25,051 nt of DNA from Chara braunii (Eukaryota > Streptophyta > Charophyceae > Charales > Characeae): positions 2,886,023 to 2,911,073 of the forward strand of contig BFEA01000090.1 of assembly GCA_003427395.1 (NCBI GenBank), given 5' to 3'. The notes beneath the pieces are model-generated. The model worked only from the letters and a program-made list of their open reading frames with translations. It was not told where the DNA came from and did no database searches. The translations under genes and the position numbers were made by a program. Of this stretch, positions 8,667 through 18,000 are shown in pieces (position 1 is the stretch's first letter; the number at the start of each line of letters is the position of its first letter).

Positions 8667-9430
8667 GAGCTCATGATCATGCCGGTGTATTCAAAATGTT
8701 GCACTCATCCGAATGCACCTGGTCCAGATTGTTGTCGAAATGCGTGGCAAATGTGAGTAGTGAAGAGAGGGCCTCCTTGCCCGCTGCACGGTTCTCTTAT
8801 GTTTGTTCCCTTTTCCCGAGGGACTAGAACTGATGACTTGTTTATCGACTGTTGCATATGTGCGCTATTCAGCCACATGGGCTTGGTACCATGCGCCTCG
8901 CTCCACTACTCGCCCCATGCACAAAAGACAAAACAAACCGTGTGTATCTTTCCAGTTTTTGCGGAGGATTCATTCTCATTTTTCACAATTGGCCTGGTTA
9001 GACCCTCCTTGGAAAATCCTTAGGAATTAGGATGAAGTACTTGGAAAAATTTCCAGTTTTCCGCCTCTTCTTTACACCGCATCCAAATTCAATGGGTCCC
9101 AAGGAAAGCCCTTGGAGGCCTCCAACAGCCAATTTCATACGCATACACGCGGCCACGGGGGTGGATGTCCGCCGTCATGCTGGGATGTCCGTGTGTCGTC
9201 GGCGTGGTCCATTGGAGGCGACAGGGAGGCCTACTGCAGGATACCGGGCTGGAGAGAAAAAATGGCGCGAACACCCCAGTTCAAATTTTGAAATTTAAAA
9301 CCTTCGTTGTCACGCATCCGTGCAAGAGGCGTCCCGGCGGCTGGAGAGCACACTGGAGCCAAACGTCTGTGCGGACAAGTACTAGTGGCCGTGGAATGTA
9401 GGCCGACATGTTGCCAACGGTAATGGTCGT
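8667..9430. other. Non-coding stretch with one foldback half-copy
   Basis: No gene is supported. A reverse half-copy of the dispersed family lies at about 8939-8985 (GTGTATCTTTCCAG...GATTCATTCTCATTTT). Nearby GCCTCGCTCCACTACTCG resembles the spacer at 5880-5895, so more of that element may be present. Confidence 0.6.
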
Positions 9431-10410
9431 CCTGTGATGCCCAAACCTCACGCCCAGCGCGACTTCCTGATCGGAGTGGGATGGGGGCCCGAAAGTGCAA
9501 AAAGGGGTGTGCCAAGGATTTTAGGAAAGTGGGGGGGGTGGAGTCCCATGTCGAAACTGAGATCTCCTGTGGCAAGTTCCAGGGGTACAGGTGCGAAAGG
9601 GGATATACTCAGAGGGGAGGTTGTTGATGTCGTGCAGCATAAGGCAGATGGCATGCGTAGTGCATCTCCGGCTACAACTCTGGGACATTTCTCCGGTTAT
9701 CGCCATACCGACAAATTTAAACACTCTTGCTTTCCCGAACAAAATCCCAACAACATTGCCCCTGCCAACAGGTTTAACGTTTAAGGCCAACAGGGAAAAG
9801 GAATCACCATCGCCGTTGGTTTCGTCTTCGAGATTGGTCGCGCGATTCGGCCAGCTGTCGGTGCTGCCCATAACAGGCCTCGGGTTCCGCCGAGGCAGGC
9901 CGTACGCGGAGGTTGTGCAATCGTCGTTTAGCTTCGGTTAGGGCCTGTCGGGTAGTTCCCAAAGCTCGGCGCGCCCGGTGATGCCGACAACCCTCGCACG
10001 ACGAGCTGGGCTAGTAGCGAGCTATGGAATTCCACGGTACTACTATGAGTTGGTGATACAGGAGAAGGATATGGAAGGGAGGGAAGTTGGTAGTAATAAC
10101 GATGAAGCCGGGGGATATAAAATATTGCGTGTTATAAGTTTCCGGGTAGTCGGGACACCTGGGGTCGCTAGTTATGGTGCAGTGAAAATCCCTTGCGCAT
10201 AAGCAATCGCTTCCTATTGGGAAAGGGACTTCCGGATTTCTTAAATTTCCCCGCCGTCTGAGTTGTTCGTCTTCCCAATACTCACGATATTTCAGATCCC
10301 TCATAATTTCGCAGTCGGACATACCGAAAGGAGATCTAGTAGCCATGTCTATTTAGTAGGTCGCACCCCCGACATCCTTACACGTGGTTAAGGCTGACTT
10401 ACGCATGTGA
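9431..10410. other. Unassigned stretch, weak minus-strand frame at 9871-9521
   Basis: The minus-strand frame 9871-9521 (116 residues) has moderately protein-like composition, for example NVKPVGRGNVVGILFGKARV. It has no recognised domain, no clear start and ends in a low-complexity tail. It could be a remnant of a retroelement ORF or chance. The rest (9960-10410) shows nothing. Confidence 0.3.
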
Positions 10411-10932
10411 CAACAAAAAAATTCCCACAAGAAATGAAAGTTGAAAAAATATTTCATAAAAAAAAAATCCTTCATATTTATAAATTATCATTCCAATGTT
10501 CGTTCAATTCTAAAATTTTCAGTTTTATCTAATAAGTTCCCGTCTAAATATGAGTTTTTCCTTCCAATTTCATCTATTTGTTCAAGATGGAATGAAAGTC
10601 TGGACGAGTTTATGAAATGTTTTAATTAAATTTTCATTGTACTACAATAAATATTTTCTAATTTGGATTGGATTGACCTATTTATGACTATAAATCATTA
10701 CTTAGAATGACAGTTCAATTAAAATATTTCATGAACTCATTCAGGCTTTCATTCCATCTCTAGCATGCAGTCCAAATAAGAAGGGATACCCTATTCTTGG
10801 AATGAAAGTTTGCAAGTAAGATGAAAATTTTTGAAATTGGAATGATATTTTTTAAGATGGAATAAAAATTTGAAAATTAGATGGTAATTTTACTATAGAA
10901 TGATTATTTAATTCTAGGAAAATTTTCCGTTG
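10411..10932. mobile_element. Foldback MITE, copy 1
   Basis: A 522-bp AT-rich element with short inverted ends, CAACAAAAAAATTCC on the left and AAAATTTTCCGTTG on the right. Internally the whole unit folds back: TGGAATGAAAGTCTGGACGA (from about 10588) pairs with the complement of TCATTCAGGCTTTCATTCCA (ending about 10757). A second 508-bp copy lies at 12366. It is non-coding; the one open frame inside is low-complexity. No target duplication was proven. Confidence 0.8.
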
Positions 10933-12365
10933 GAGTGCATATGTGGCGACTCAGTTTCCTCGAGATCGCGATCGTACGCACTCGTGTACGTAAGGAACAA
11001 CTGATTGGTCTTGTGTGCCGGTCGCATTCAACCATAAATGCAATTATCCTACCAATCATTACATGCCATATAGGTGACGCAAAGATCGCCAGTTAGACTC
11101 CATACATCCAAAGTGGGCATTCCTCATCAGGCCTGACTGCATAGCTCACGCAGACGAACATTGGTCAGAGACAAGACGCATCATGAAAACAGATCGAAAA
11201 AATCGTTAAAAGAGATCTTACATTCATTCCATGCATACATACCGAGCAAAACAACAGGGAAAATCCGAGACAATATACAAGAGAAGTTCGAAAGAGAAGG
11301 GCCGCGATAAAGAGATCAGCCGCATTAGAGCTCAAAGTTATACAAATGGACAGAAAAAGGAATGAAAATTATGAAAGGAATAACAAAAGGAAGCCATATC
11401 CCACACCCACACCACAAAGAGTTGTCACCCCGCTTGGTTCAAGCATGCAAGCCAGGTTCGCCCATGCGTCACAGTCCGTCGCGGCCCCACACGTCAACCC
11501 CGCATACCCAACACCAGCTCGTCGGATCGCCCAAATCTCACACTCACTCACCTTCCAACTTGCTCGTTAGCCGACCCTCAATGATCGTGCTAACCTCGAA
11601 ATTCTTAGAGAGCAATCTAATTGCGCTTGCGAAATTTATAGCATGCATGCCTGCACGAAACGTAAGGGATTAAGCCCAGTTGGGCAGGAAGAGAAGAGAG
11701 GAAGTGCCTACTTCTGCATGGCATGGGGGTCGTAGCCACTCTCGACGCAACGATCCGGTAATGTAGGTGCTTTGGCCAATTAGAACAGAGCATGCGAGAC
11801 GAGAAAAAAGAAGAAGGCGGGCGACATAGGAAAACCAAGAAAGAAGAAGGATTACAGTTACGATCGCGCCCGCCAAAAACGACAGTTGCACAAGATTAAA
11901 GTCGTGATGCAGTCAGAACCCAGTTCCTCGCGCCACAAGATGTGTGCGAACGCTGCGCAACAAAATTCAGGGCACCTAAATTCCTAGCTTAAATCCTAAT
12001 TGTAGAAAGGAAATTCCGAAAGGAAGAGCAATTCCGAGAGCCCGCGGGGGCTCAACATCAGTTAAAAATTCAAAAATAAAATTACCACGAGCTAATCGCG
12101 CTAAAATCCTTAATGCTCACTGCGGAACAAGAAAGAAGCTATGATATATTTATTTCTTGTGCCTATTATGGCGCAGTCATCCGCGTGGGTCTTTCCCGGC
12201 GCTGTCCCAATGAGTTTAAAAAAAAAACGAAAAAGAAGCAAGGATATCCATACAATTTGCCAAACCAAAACTCGCTTACGCCCGTCACCCCTCAAAGCCT
12301 TCCCGTTTTCCCACATCAGCCTTCCGCAGGAAAACGCGCGGTTGTAGAAGATTGTTTCGTCACAT
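10933..12365. other. Non-coding stretch between the two foldback MITEs
   Basis: About 1.4 kb without a recognisable ORF, RNA gene or repeat. Short palindromes (GATCGCGATC near 10966) occur. The small frames near 11346-11673 have biased, non-protein-like composition. Confidence 0.55.
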
Positions 12366-12873
12366 CAACAGAAAAATTCCCACGAGAAATGAAAGTTGAA
12401 AAAACATTCCATAAGAAAAAAATCCTTAATATTTATAAATTATCATTCCAATGCTCATCCAATTTCAAAATTTCCAGTTTTATTTGATAAGTTCCCGTCT
12501 AAATATACGTTTTTCCTCCCAACTACATCTATTTGTTCAAGATGGAATGAAAGTTTTGATGAGTTCATAAACTTTCATTCTGCTACAACAAATATCTTCT
12601 AATTTAGATTGGATTAACCTATTTATGATTGAAAATCCTTACTTAGAATGACAGTCCAATTAAAATATTTCATGAACTCGTCCAGACTTTCATTCCATCT
12701 CTAGCATTCAGTTCAAATAAGAAGGGATACCCCATTCTTGGAAGAAGAGTTTTTAAGTAAGACGAAAAATTTTAAAATTGGAATGACATTTTTTAAAATG
12801 GAATGAAAATTTAAAATTTAGAATGTAATTTTACAATAGAATGATTATTTAATTATGAGAATTTTTTCTGTTG
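12366..12873. mobile_element. Foldback MITE, copy 2
   Basis: 508 bp, same family and same orientation as 10411-10932, differing by scattered substitutions and small indels. The ends are CAACAGAAAAATTC and AATTTTTTCTGTTG, and the complementarity continues outward: CGTCACAT on the left against ATATGTGACG on the right. This suggests that the true terminal repeat includes CGTCACAT. Confidence 0.82.
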
Positions 12874-13064
12874 ATATGTGACGCCCAGGGGGTTCCAATC
12901 TTGAGCAAGCTCCTGGTTGCTCGAGTTTTCGACACGTGTCGATTTCTCTAATTGATCGACGGCGCGGAGCTCTCTACGTGCCACTTACCGTAAGATAAGA
13001 GTGTGGAAGTCATCCAACATGGCATTCGTGGGCTCTATCCTACAAGTTTCCGGGGAAGGGCAAT
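12874..13064. other. Non-coding stretch
   Basis: No gene or repeat beyond the outward extension of the MITE terminal repeat. Contains the palindrome-like CGACACGTGTCG near 12930. Confidence 0.5.
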
Positions 13065-13546
13065 CTAATCACGGACGGAGGAGGTGGTGGGTGATCTTGG
13101 GAAAGAGGGGGCATGAAGCGATGGATATCCTGGGTTCCGAGGGCGGGGAGGGGGGTGTACTGGATGTAACGGTGGATGCGAGGGAAATGAGGGTACTCGT
13201 GTTGATGGGGAAGCGAGGCGAGGTAGTCGGGATAGAAGGTGGAGATGGTGCGTCAGAGGGCAGCGCAAAAATTCTCGTAGTTTTCGCGGGCGGGGATCGT
13301 ACCCGAGATGATACAATAAATTTCTATGTTACTGTAGTCCCGCCAGTTTGCGCTAAAGAGAAGGACATGGAGAAAAAAGGAAACGACGAGGGAGCGAGTG
13401 GTAGAGTGTGGGACGATGGTGATCAGAAGACGCATGGCGTAGAGTTGATGAAAGAGGGTGGGCGGGAAAGGACACCATCCAGCGGGGAAAGGGGGTCAGC
13501 CTGGGAGTTGGCGGGCCATCAGGTAATCATGGGGACGGCGGGATAA
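13065..13546 (-). pseudogene. Possible broken minus-strand coding region, unknown function
   Basis: The minus-strand reading contains protein-like stretches such as NWRDYSNIEIYCIISGTIP and ARENYENFCAAL (to 13253), followed in phase after one TGA by RTISTFYPDYLASLPHQHEY and IHRYIQYTPLPALGTQDIH. It ends in a proline-rich segment. No family was recognised. It lies on the same strand as, and downstream of, the two 3' ORFs of the gypsy region, across the palindrome. It may be the continuation of that gene or an independent remnant. Confidence 0.35.
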
Positions 13547-13548
13547 TG

Positions 13549-13917
13549 ACCGGGAACAACCATTTCGTTAAAACGGACATATTATATTTTTTGAACGAAA
13601 TCAAAACTGATTTTTTTTGCCAAAATCCGGTCGGAATTTTTTGCTCCCTGGGGGTCTCGCGTTCCCAAAACACCGGACCCCCTAAATGTATTTGGTCTAT
13701 GGTTGAGACCAGATATTAAAAAANAAAAANNNNNNNTTTTTNTTTTTTAATATCTGGTCTCAACCATAGACCAAATACATTTAGGGGGTCCGGTGTTTTG
13801 GGAACGCGAGACCCCCAGGGAGCAAAAAATTCCGACCGGATTTTGGCAAAAAAAATCAGTTTTGATTTCGTTCAAAAAATATAATATGCCCGTTTTGACG
13901 AAATGGCTGTTCGGGGA
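13549..13917. repeat. Near-perfect palindrome with N gap at the apex
   Basis: The arms (about 13549-13723 and 13743-13917) are reverse complements. The inner 150 bp are identical as far as I can read; the outer 30 bp carry a few differences (for example TTAAAACGGAC against the complement of GCCCGTTTTGAC). The apex is poly-A, Ns, poly-T at 13718-13749. It could be a foldback MITE or a hairpin-type assembly artefact; the differences near the ends argue against a pure artefact. Confidence 0.85.
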
Positions 13918-14969
13918 CGAAGCCCAATCGCCCGCATCTCTACGAAGGCGAACGGTAGGGCGGGATGGGGAAAGGGATGGAGCCGGCGATTCACTCCTCC
14001 TGCGGCGGCGGCTTCCTGATCCCTCGGTGGTAGCTCCATCATCTTCGGGCTCCTCGCGTGGCAGTTCCGGATTGGGCGACGGATCTCCCAACAACAGCTC
14101 TAGCAAGGGCCCTTCCTCGATCGGCCGCTTGCCTTCCGCCTTTTCTCGTTGCGTCTGCACTTCGGCCTCTTCTTCTTCTTCACTTCGCCTGGGCCTATTG
14201 CCTGGTTCCCCTGGCTCGCTCCCTTCTTCCTCCACTTCTTCTTCCTCTTCCTCTCTCTCTAACTCCTCCTCGGTCCCTTCTTCTCCGAGGTAGTCGGAAT
14301 CATCCGGATCCGTGCGCGATTCTTCCTCTTCTTCTTCTTCTTCTTCTTCTTCTTCTTCGTCGTCGTCTGTGATGGCTCATCCCACGCATTTGCTCGCTGG
14401 ATGACGGGGTCCCACAACACGAGATCAGTGACGTTGATTTCCAGGTAGAGATCCTTGGACGGGTAAAGACAGTTGTCCATGTCCAGCTCCGTGCACGTGG
14501 ACCACAATAGATGAGGTGCAAGCGTGCGGGGGAGTACGTCAGGGTCGGGCTTGCTGTCGCACCGTGATAGGATGTCAAGGGGTGGATCGTCCACTAGCTG
14601 CGCCAAGAACACCAGTAGCTCGCTCGTGATAAGGGCGAGATTTCCCTCCTCCACCTTGCCGAATACTATCCCCAGCAGCTCTCCCTTCGTTTCCGCGCAC
14701 CAGGCCTACACGATCAGCAGCTCCGCCTCATCATTCGGGACTTCAGTCCCTTCTCCTCCGGGCGCTGGCTCGAACCAATGAAAGATCACCTCCACGAGGC
14801 ACAAACTAAGCTCCAAATAAGCTTCCCACCAATCATTCAACTTATCCTCGTTCAGGATTGGCACGCTGAGCGGCTTGATGCAGAAAGAGAGGGTTGGGGC
14901 GTGAGCGGACTGCCATAAGGTGGGGAGATCGGAAGGAAGATTGAAGAGAGAAAGACGACGACGACTCAT
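13907..14969 (-). pseudogene. 3' ORF B: acidic protein downstream of gypsy pol, unknown function
   Basis: The reading starts at ATG 14969 with MSRRRLSLFNLPSDLP and continues through LNDWWEAYLELSLCLVEVIF, an in-frame TAG at 14708-14706, then AWCAETKGELLGIVFGKVEE and LVFLAQLVDDPPL, to WDEPS near 14375. At the GAA/GAC repeat the frame shifts. The next frame is strongly acidic (poly-Glu, DPDDSDYLGEEG) and then basic (SGSRRRRRSESPAPS) before entering the palindrome. No known domain was recognised. It lies 3' of pol on the same strand, where some gypsy elements carry an additional ORF. The start is supported by overlap with the preceding ORF. The nonsense codon and frameshift mark it as decayed. 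Confidence 0.6.
14327..14368. repeat. (CTT)n / (GAA)n microsatellite in ORF B
   Basis: A run of CTT units encodes the poly-acidic tract on the minus strand in one frame and poly-Lys or poly-Arg in the others. It marks the site of the frameshift in ORF B and is a natural slippage point. Confidence 0.9.
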
Positions 14970-15304
14970 TGGGGCGGCGCAAAAGGGCGAAGCTCTGGAA
15001 GCAGGATCGGCGGCGAACTGCTAGAAGAGCGGAGCTGCAGATCGATGTCATGAGATGTCACGACCGTGTCTCCTCGACAAGCTAGGAGCACCGTCCATGC
15101 GGCCGCAATCTCTTCACCCCAAGTTCTCAAGGTCCGGAAGATGTCCGCGTGGATTGCCGAAGGTATCACGGTGACATCCCCGATGAAGACGACGATAACG
15201 GAGATGTGACGGACCTCGGGTAAAGACAGGCGCTAAAAAGCCGAGATCTCGGCCAGTACACGTGTCGCTCCCGCCTGCGCAAATCGAAACTCGGCTGCTC
15301 GCAT
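14966..15304 (-). pseudogene. 3' ORF A: small protein overlapping ORF B at ATGA
   Basis: The reading from ATG 15304 begins MRAAEFRFAQAGATRVLAEI, meets an in-frame TAG at 15235-15233, and continues in the same phase with SLPEVRHISVIVVFIGDVTV, HADIFRTLRTWGEEIAAAWT and DTVVTSHDIDLQL. It ends at a TGA (14968-14966) that overlaps the ATG of ORF B as ATGA. The composition is protein-like and hydrophobic in part, but no domain was recognised. The gap to the end of pol (15443) is about 140 bp. It may be an accessory retroelement ORF or a captured host fragment. Confidence 0.5.
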
Positions 15305-15442
15305 GGATTGCCGCCGTACTGAAGAAGGCTGCAAAATGGAGAAGGTCGGGGCTGAGTCGGGGTTGCTGCACTTGCCGGATTATCGAGATTCGCCCCCTTG
15401 GGGTCATCAACTGCGCACTAATTGGCTGCTCCACCGAAAACC

Positions 15443-16027
15443 TCATGGCAATGGGGGCAGGGACGAAGTTGCTGACAAATAAGGAGAGGGGGCGGCTAGA
15501 CAGTCGTCGTCTTCTTCGGTGTCGAAGGAGGAAGCAGACGAAGGAGGAGATGGGGAGATAGGGAGGGGATGCAGATAGGACACGTGGCGAATGATCGGAC
15601 GAGCCGATCGGCTGCCTGAGACCTCGGGCGCTAGCCGCACCATGTTCACCCCGTTCGGGCCGAGCTCGACCACGCGAAATCGTCCGAAGCATCGTGGCGC
15701 TAACTTCCCTTGGCGAGCACATTTTCTCACCTGCACCATGTCCCCCACTTTATACTGGGGCCGCGGATCCGCGTTCCCATTTCGGGCCTCATAGCTACGG
15801 ACCTGTTGTCTGTAGGCCAATTCGTTCATCCGCTGGCGCTTTCGGGCTAGGCGGGGAAGGGACCGTTCCATCAATTCCAAGTGTCGCTTGGCCTTTTCCC
15901 CGGCCGTGGCCCTCGTAGGCCGTCGACCCAGGGTGGATTCATCGTGGAAACTCGGTATCGAGACACATGCCAAGCTATTGGTACGTAATTGAAAAGGGGT
16001 CAAGCCTGTAGATTCATGGGGCGTTCC
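15443..16027 (-). pseudogene. Gypsy integrase C-terminal (GPY-like) module
   Basis: In the same frame as the integrase core, the reading GTPHESTG...TPFQL leads into a basic helical stretch (RSLPRLARKRQRMNELAYRQ) and then a beta-rich module: YKVGDMVQVRK, CFGRFRVVELGPNGVNMVRL and IIRHVSYLHPLPIS. This matches the integrase C-terminal GPF/GPY region of Ty3/gypsy elements, which binds DNA or chromatin. A Ser/Pro- and Asp/Glu-rich tail follows to the stop at 15443. There is no recognisable chromodomain after it. Confidence 0.82.
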
Positions 16028-16468
16028 TCAATGGACCGCCAAGATGTGATCTACGATATCAGGCCAAGGCCTAGGGTATCGAGCCGCGATATTTCGTCGC
16101 AGAGCTGTCTTAATCACCCAGTTCATGTTTTCTACCAGCCCATTAGACTGTGACATGTGGGGTGCAGTATTACGAATGGTGACACCGCGTATGACCAAAT
16201 TCCTTAAAACTTCCCCTCTAAATTCTGCCCCATTGTCGGTTAAAATTTCTTCCGTGTCTTGGTGCATCCCGAGGAAACGGTTGACATATCGCGCAATTTC
16301 TCCCGCCTGTCACATCCTACACGGATACGCCTTGATCCATTTCGAAAAGTGATCCACGAATACCAACAAAATTGAATATTCGCAGCTATTCGGTCCAGGA
16401 GGCACGACTGTATTGTTAGTATCCATGCTAACTCTTTGAAATGGCCATTCGACTACAGTCGGGACTAT
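16028..16468 (-). pseudogene. Gypsy integrase catalytic core, with nonsense codons
   Basis: The integrase core inserts the element's cDNA into the host chromosome. The frame contains VSMDTNN (first catalytic Asp), LVFVDHFSKWIKAYP, EILTDNGAEFRGEV (second Asp) and APHMSQSNGLVENMN (catalytic Glu), with 34 residues between the second Asp and the Glu, close to the usual 35. The D,D,E triad is therefore retained. In-frame stops at 16468-16466 (TAG), 16312-16310 (TGA) and 16030-16028 (TGA) break an otherwise unshifted frame. All three could come from C-to-T changes in CAG or CGA codons. Confidence 0.9.
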
Positions 16469-17170
16469 CTATCTTGGCGGTCGAATCGGCGCCCTGTCAG
16501 CGGTGCAAACCTGACAATTTCGGACAATGAACTTAACATCATCGCGAATGTTGGACTGATACCATTCATTTTTATCGATCGCCGTCTCAATGATTCGGAC
16601 GGTGAAATGGACCGCAGTTTCCTCGTGCACCGACTTAACCCAGTCATACCTCATGAACGGGTGCGGTACAGTCATCCATATCCCACTACCGTCCGTCTTC
16701 CGTTTTTCCAACCGACCCTCGTTCCATCGATAGTCCCAAGCCCTCTCATTAGCCCTCCTCCGATCCTCCCTAGTGAAGTCTTGGAGGGGGTTCCCTACTA
16801 CAGTAGCTATCAAAGCGACATCGGTCCATACCTCAACCCTTCTAAACCTTTGGGTCTTTTCCAGACCCTCTGACGTGGCATCGAGGAACCGAGCCTCGGC
16901 CGGGATTTTGTCGGTTCGATATAGGGGGCATAGCCAGGGCTTATTGCCGCTTCGATACTGGATGCAGGAGCCATGGGCTCTCGACACGCACTGCCGACAA
17001 TCTATCCAATCGACGTACCCTTCCCCACTAGGATGCATAGGGACCAAGTAGACTCGCGAAATGACTTCGCAAAAATAACATAATTTGTCAGGTAAGGAGA
17101 GAAAAGAGGAGGAGAAAAAAGGAAAGGGAGAGGCTCCAGAGTTACCTTTTTCACCCATTGCCACGTGCAT
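16469..17170 (-). pseudogene. PHD-type zinc finger plus H2C2 integrase zinc finger
   Basis: This 233-residue frame carries two zinc-binding modules in order. Residues 31-84 fit a C4HC3 PHD finger: C31-X2-C34-X23-C58-X2-C61-X4-H66-X2-C69-X11-C81-X2-Y84. The conserved Trp lies two residues before C81, and only the last ligand is changed (Cys to Tyr, TAT at 16921-16919, one base from TGT). Residues 182-222 fit the H2C2 integrase finger: H182-X5-H188-X30-C219-X2-C222. The frame then continues into the integrase core after a TAG. PHD fingers usually read histone H3 tails, so a role in targeting integration is an inference. RNase H lies just upstream in another frame. Confidence 0.8.
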
Positions 17171-17873
17171 GCTCCATGTTTCGTCGAAGAGCTGTCACAT
17201 GTCCGTACCGGGGCCCGCTTGTCGGTTCCGGTTCTTTCCACGGGATGATCTCTTCGCCTTTGGCGACCTTCGCTGGTCGATGCAGTCGCGTCAACCCGTC
17301 CTCGTTCACGTGTCTCTCCGTCTTTCGATGAATGATATAAAAATCGTATTCCTGTAGCTGCACCGCCCACCATCCAATCATACTCGTAAATTTAGTAAGC
17401 CTTTTGAGGGCCAATAGCGGCTCGTGGTCGGTGACAAGAAGGAACTTCTGCCCGTAAAGATACGGGTGGAAATGTTGGATCCCCCAAACCACCGCGCATC
17501 AAAATCCCTGGGGAGCCGAATCATTCCTTCGCTCGTCCGGCACGGTACAGGGCGCGTACTCGATGACGTGTTCGCGACCGTCGTTTCCCTTCTGCGCTAG
17601 AATGACGGAGATGACCTCGGGCTGCCAATCCGTGATGAGAATGAATTGCTTCGCTGGGTCTGGTCGGATCAAAATAAGTGTCGTGGCCAAGGCTTCCTTG
17701 AGAGTGGTAAAGGCCCGTTCGCACTCCGCGTCCCAGCTGAGGGGCTGGTCCTTTAGTAGCAAGTTCGTTAGAGGTCGTGCGATAGCAGCGAATCCCTTGA
17801 TAAATCCACGGTAATACGACGCCAGTCCCAGGAAGGCTCGAACCTGCGTCAGCGATGTGGGAAATTGGAGCAT
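17151..17873 (-). pseudogene. Gypsy RT thumb/connection and RNase H
   Basis: The reading opens with LTQVRAFLGLASYYRGFIKG, the RT-RNase H connection of Ty3/gypsy elements, then WDAECERAFTTLKEAL and FILITDWQPEVISVILAQKG, the first RNase H strand with its catalytic Asp. A TGA at 17501-17499 interrupts it in phase, before VVWGIQHFHPYLYGQKF, LVTDHEPLLALKRL and LQEYDFYIIHRKTERHVNED (last catalytic Asp region). RNase H removes the RNA template during reverse transcription. Another frameshift near 17150-17206 separates it from the PHD/H2C2 frame. Confidence 0.88.
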
Positions 17874-18000
17874 CTTTGACAGCCGCGACTTTTCTCGAAT
17901 CGGGCCTCAAACCTCCCCGTGTCACCACGTAGCCCAAGAATGAGATTTCTGAAAGGAAGAACTCACTTTTGTATAGCGCAATCTTGAATCCGGCGTCTCT
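17874..18000 (-). pseudogene. RT palm-to-thumb bridge in a third frame
   Basis: In a third frame (from about 18035) the reading HIEWTLEALRDAGFKIALYK, then EFFLSEISFLGYVVTRGGLR and KVAAVKD, is the expected segment between the YMDD motif and the connection domain. Frameshifts flank it, at about 18030-18045 (with a short deletion of the usual IYSKT-like residues) and at about 17870. Confidence 0.82.

Noticed and set aside
10411-12873. The two 0.5-kb repeats as LTRs of a short LTR retrotransposon
   Set aside because: Each copy is itself a foldback with inverted ends CAACA...TGTTG rather than TG...CA, and the 1.4 kb between has no primer site, polypurine tract or ORF that I can see.
13001-13546. 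A 181-residue plus-strand ORF
   Set aside because: It is dominated by Gly/Glu/Arg from a G-rich strand and recognises no domain; the opposite strand reads more like protein.
15114-15722. A 202-residue minus-strand ORF overlapping the gypsy C-terminal module
   Set aside because: It is the out-of-frame shadow of the GPY-like module and of ORF A; the other frames carry the recognisable motifs.
15443-16027. A chromodomain at the integrase C-terminus
   Set aside because: The visible blocks fit the GPF/GPY-like beta module; no chromodomain aromatic cage pattern follows before the stop.
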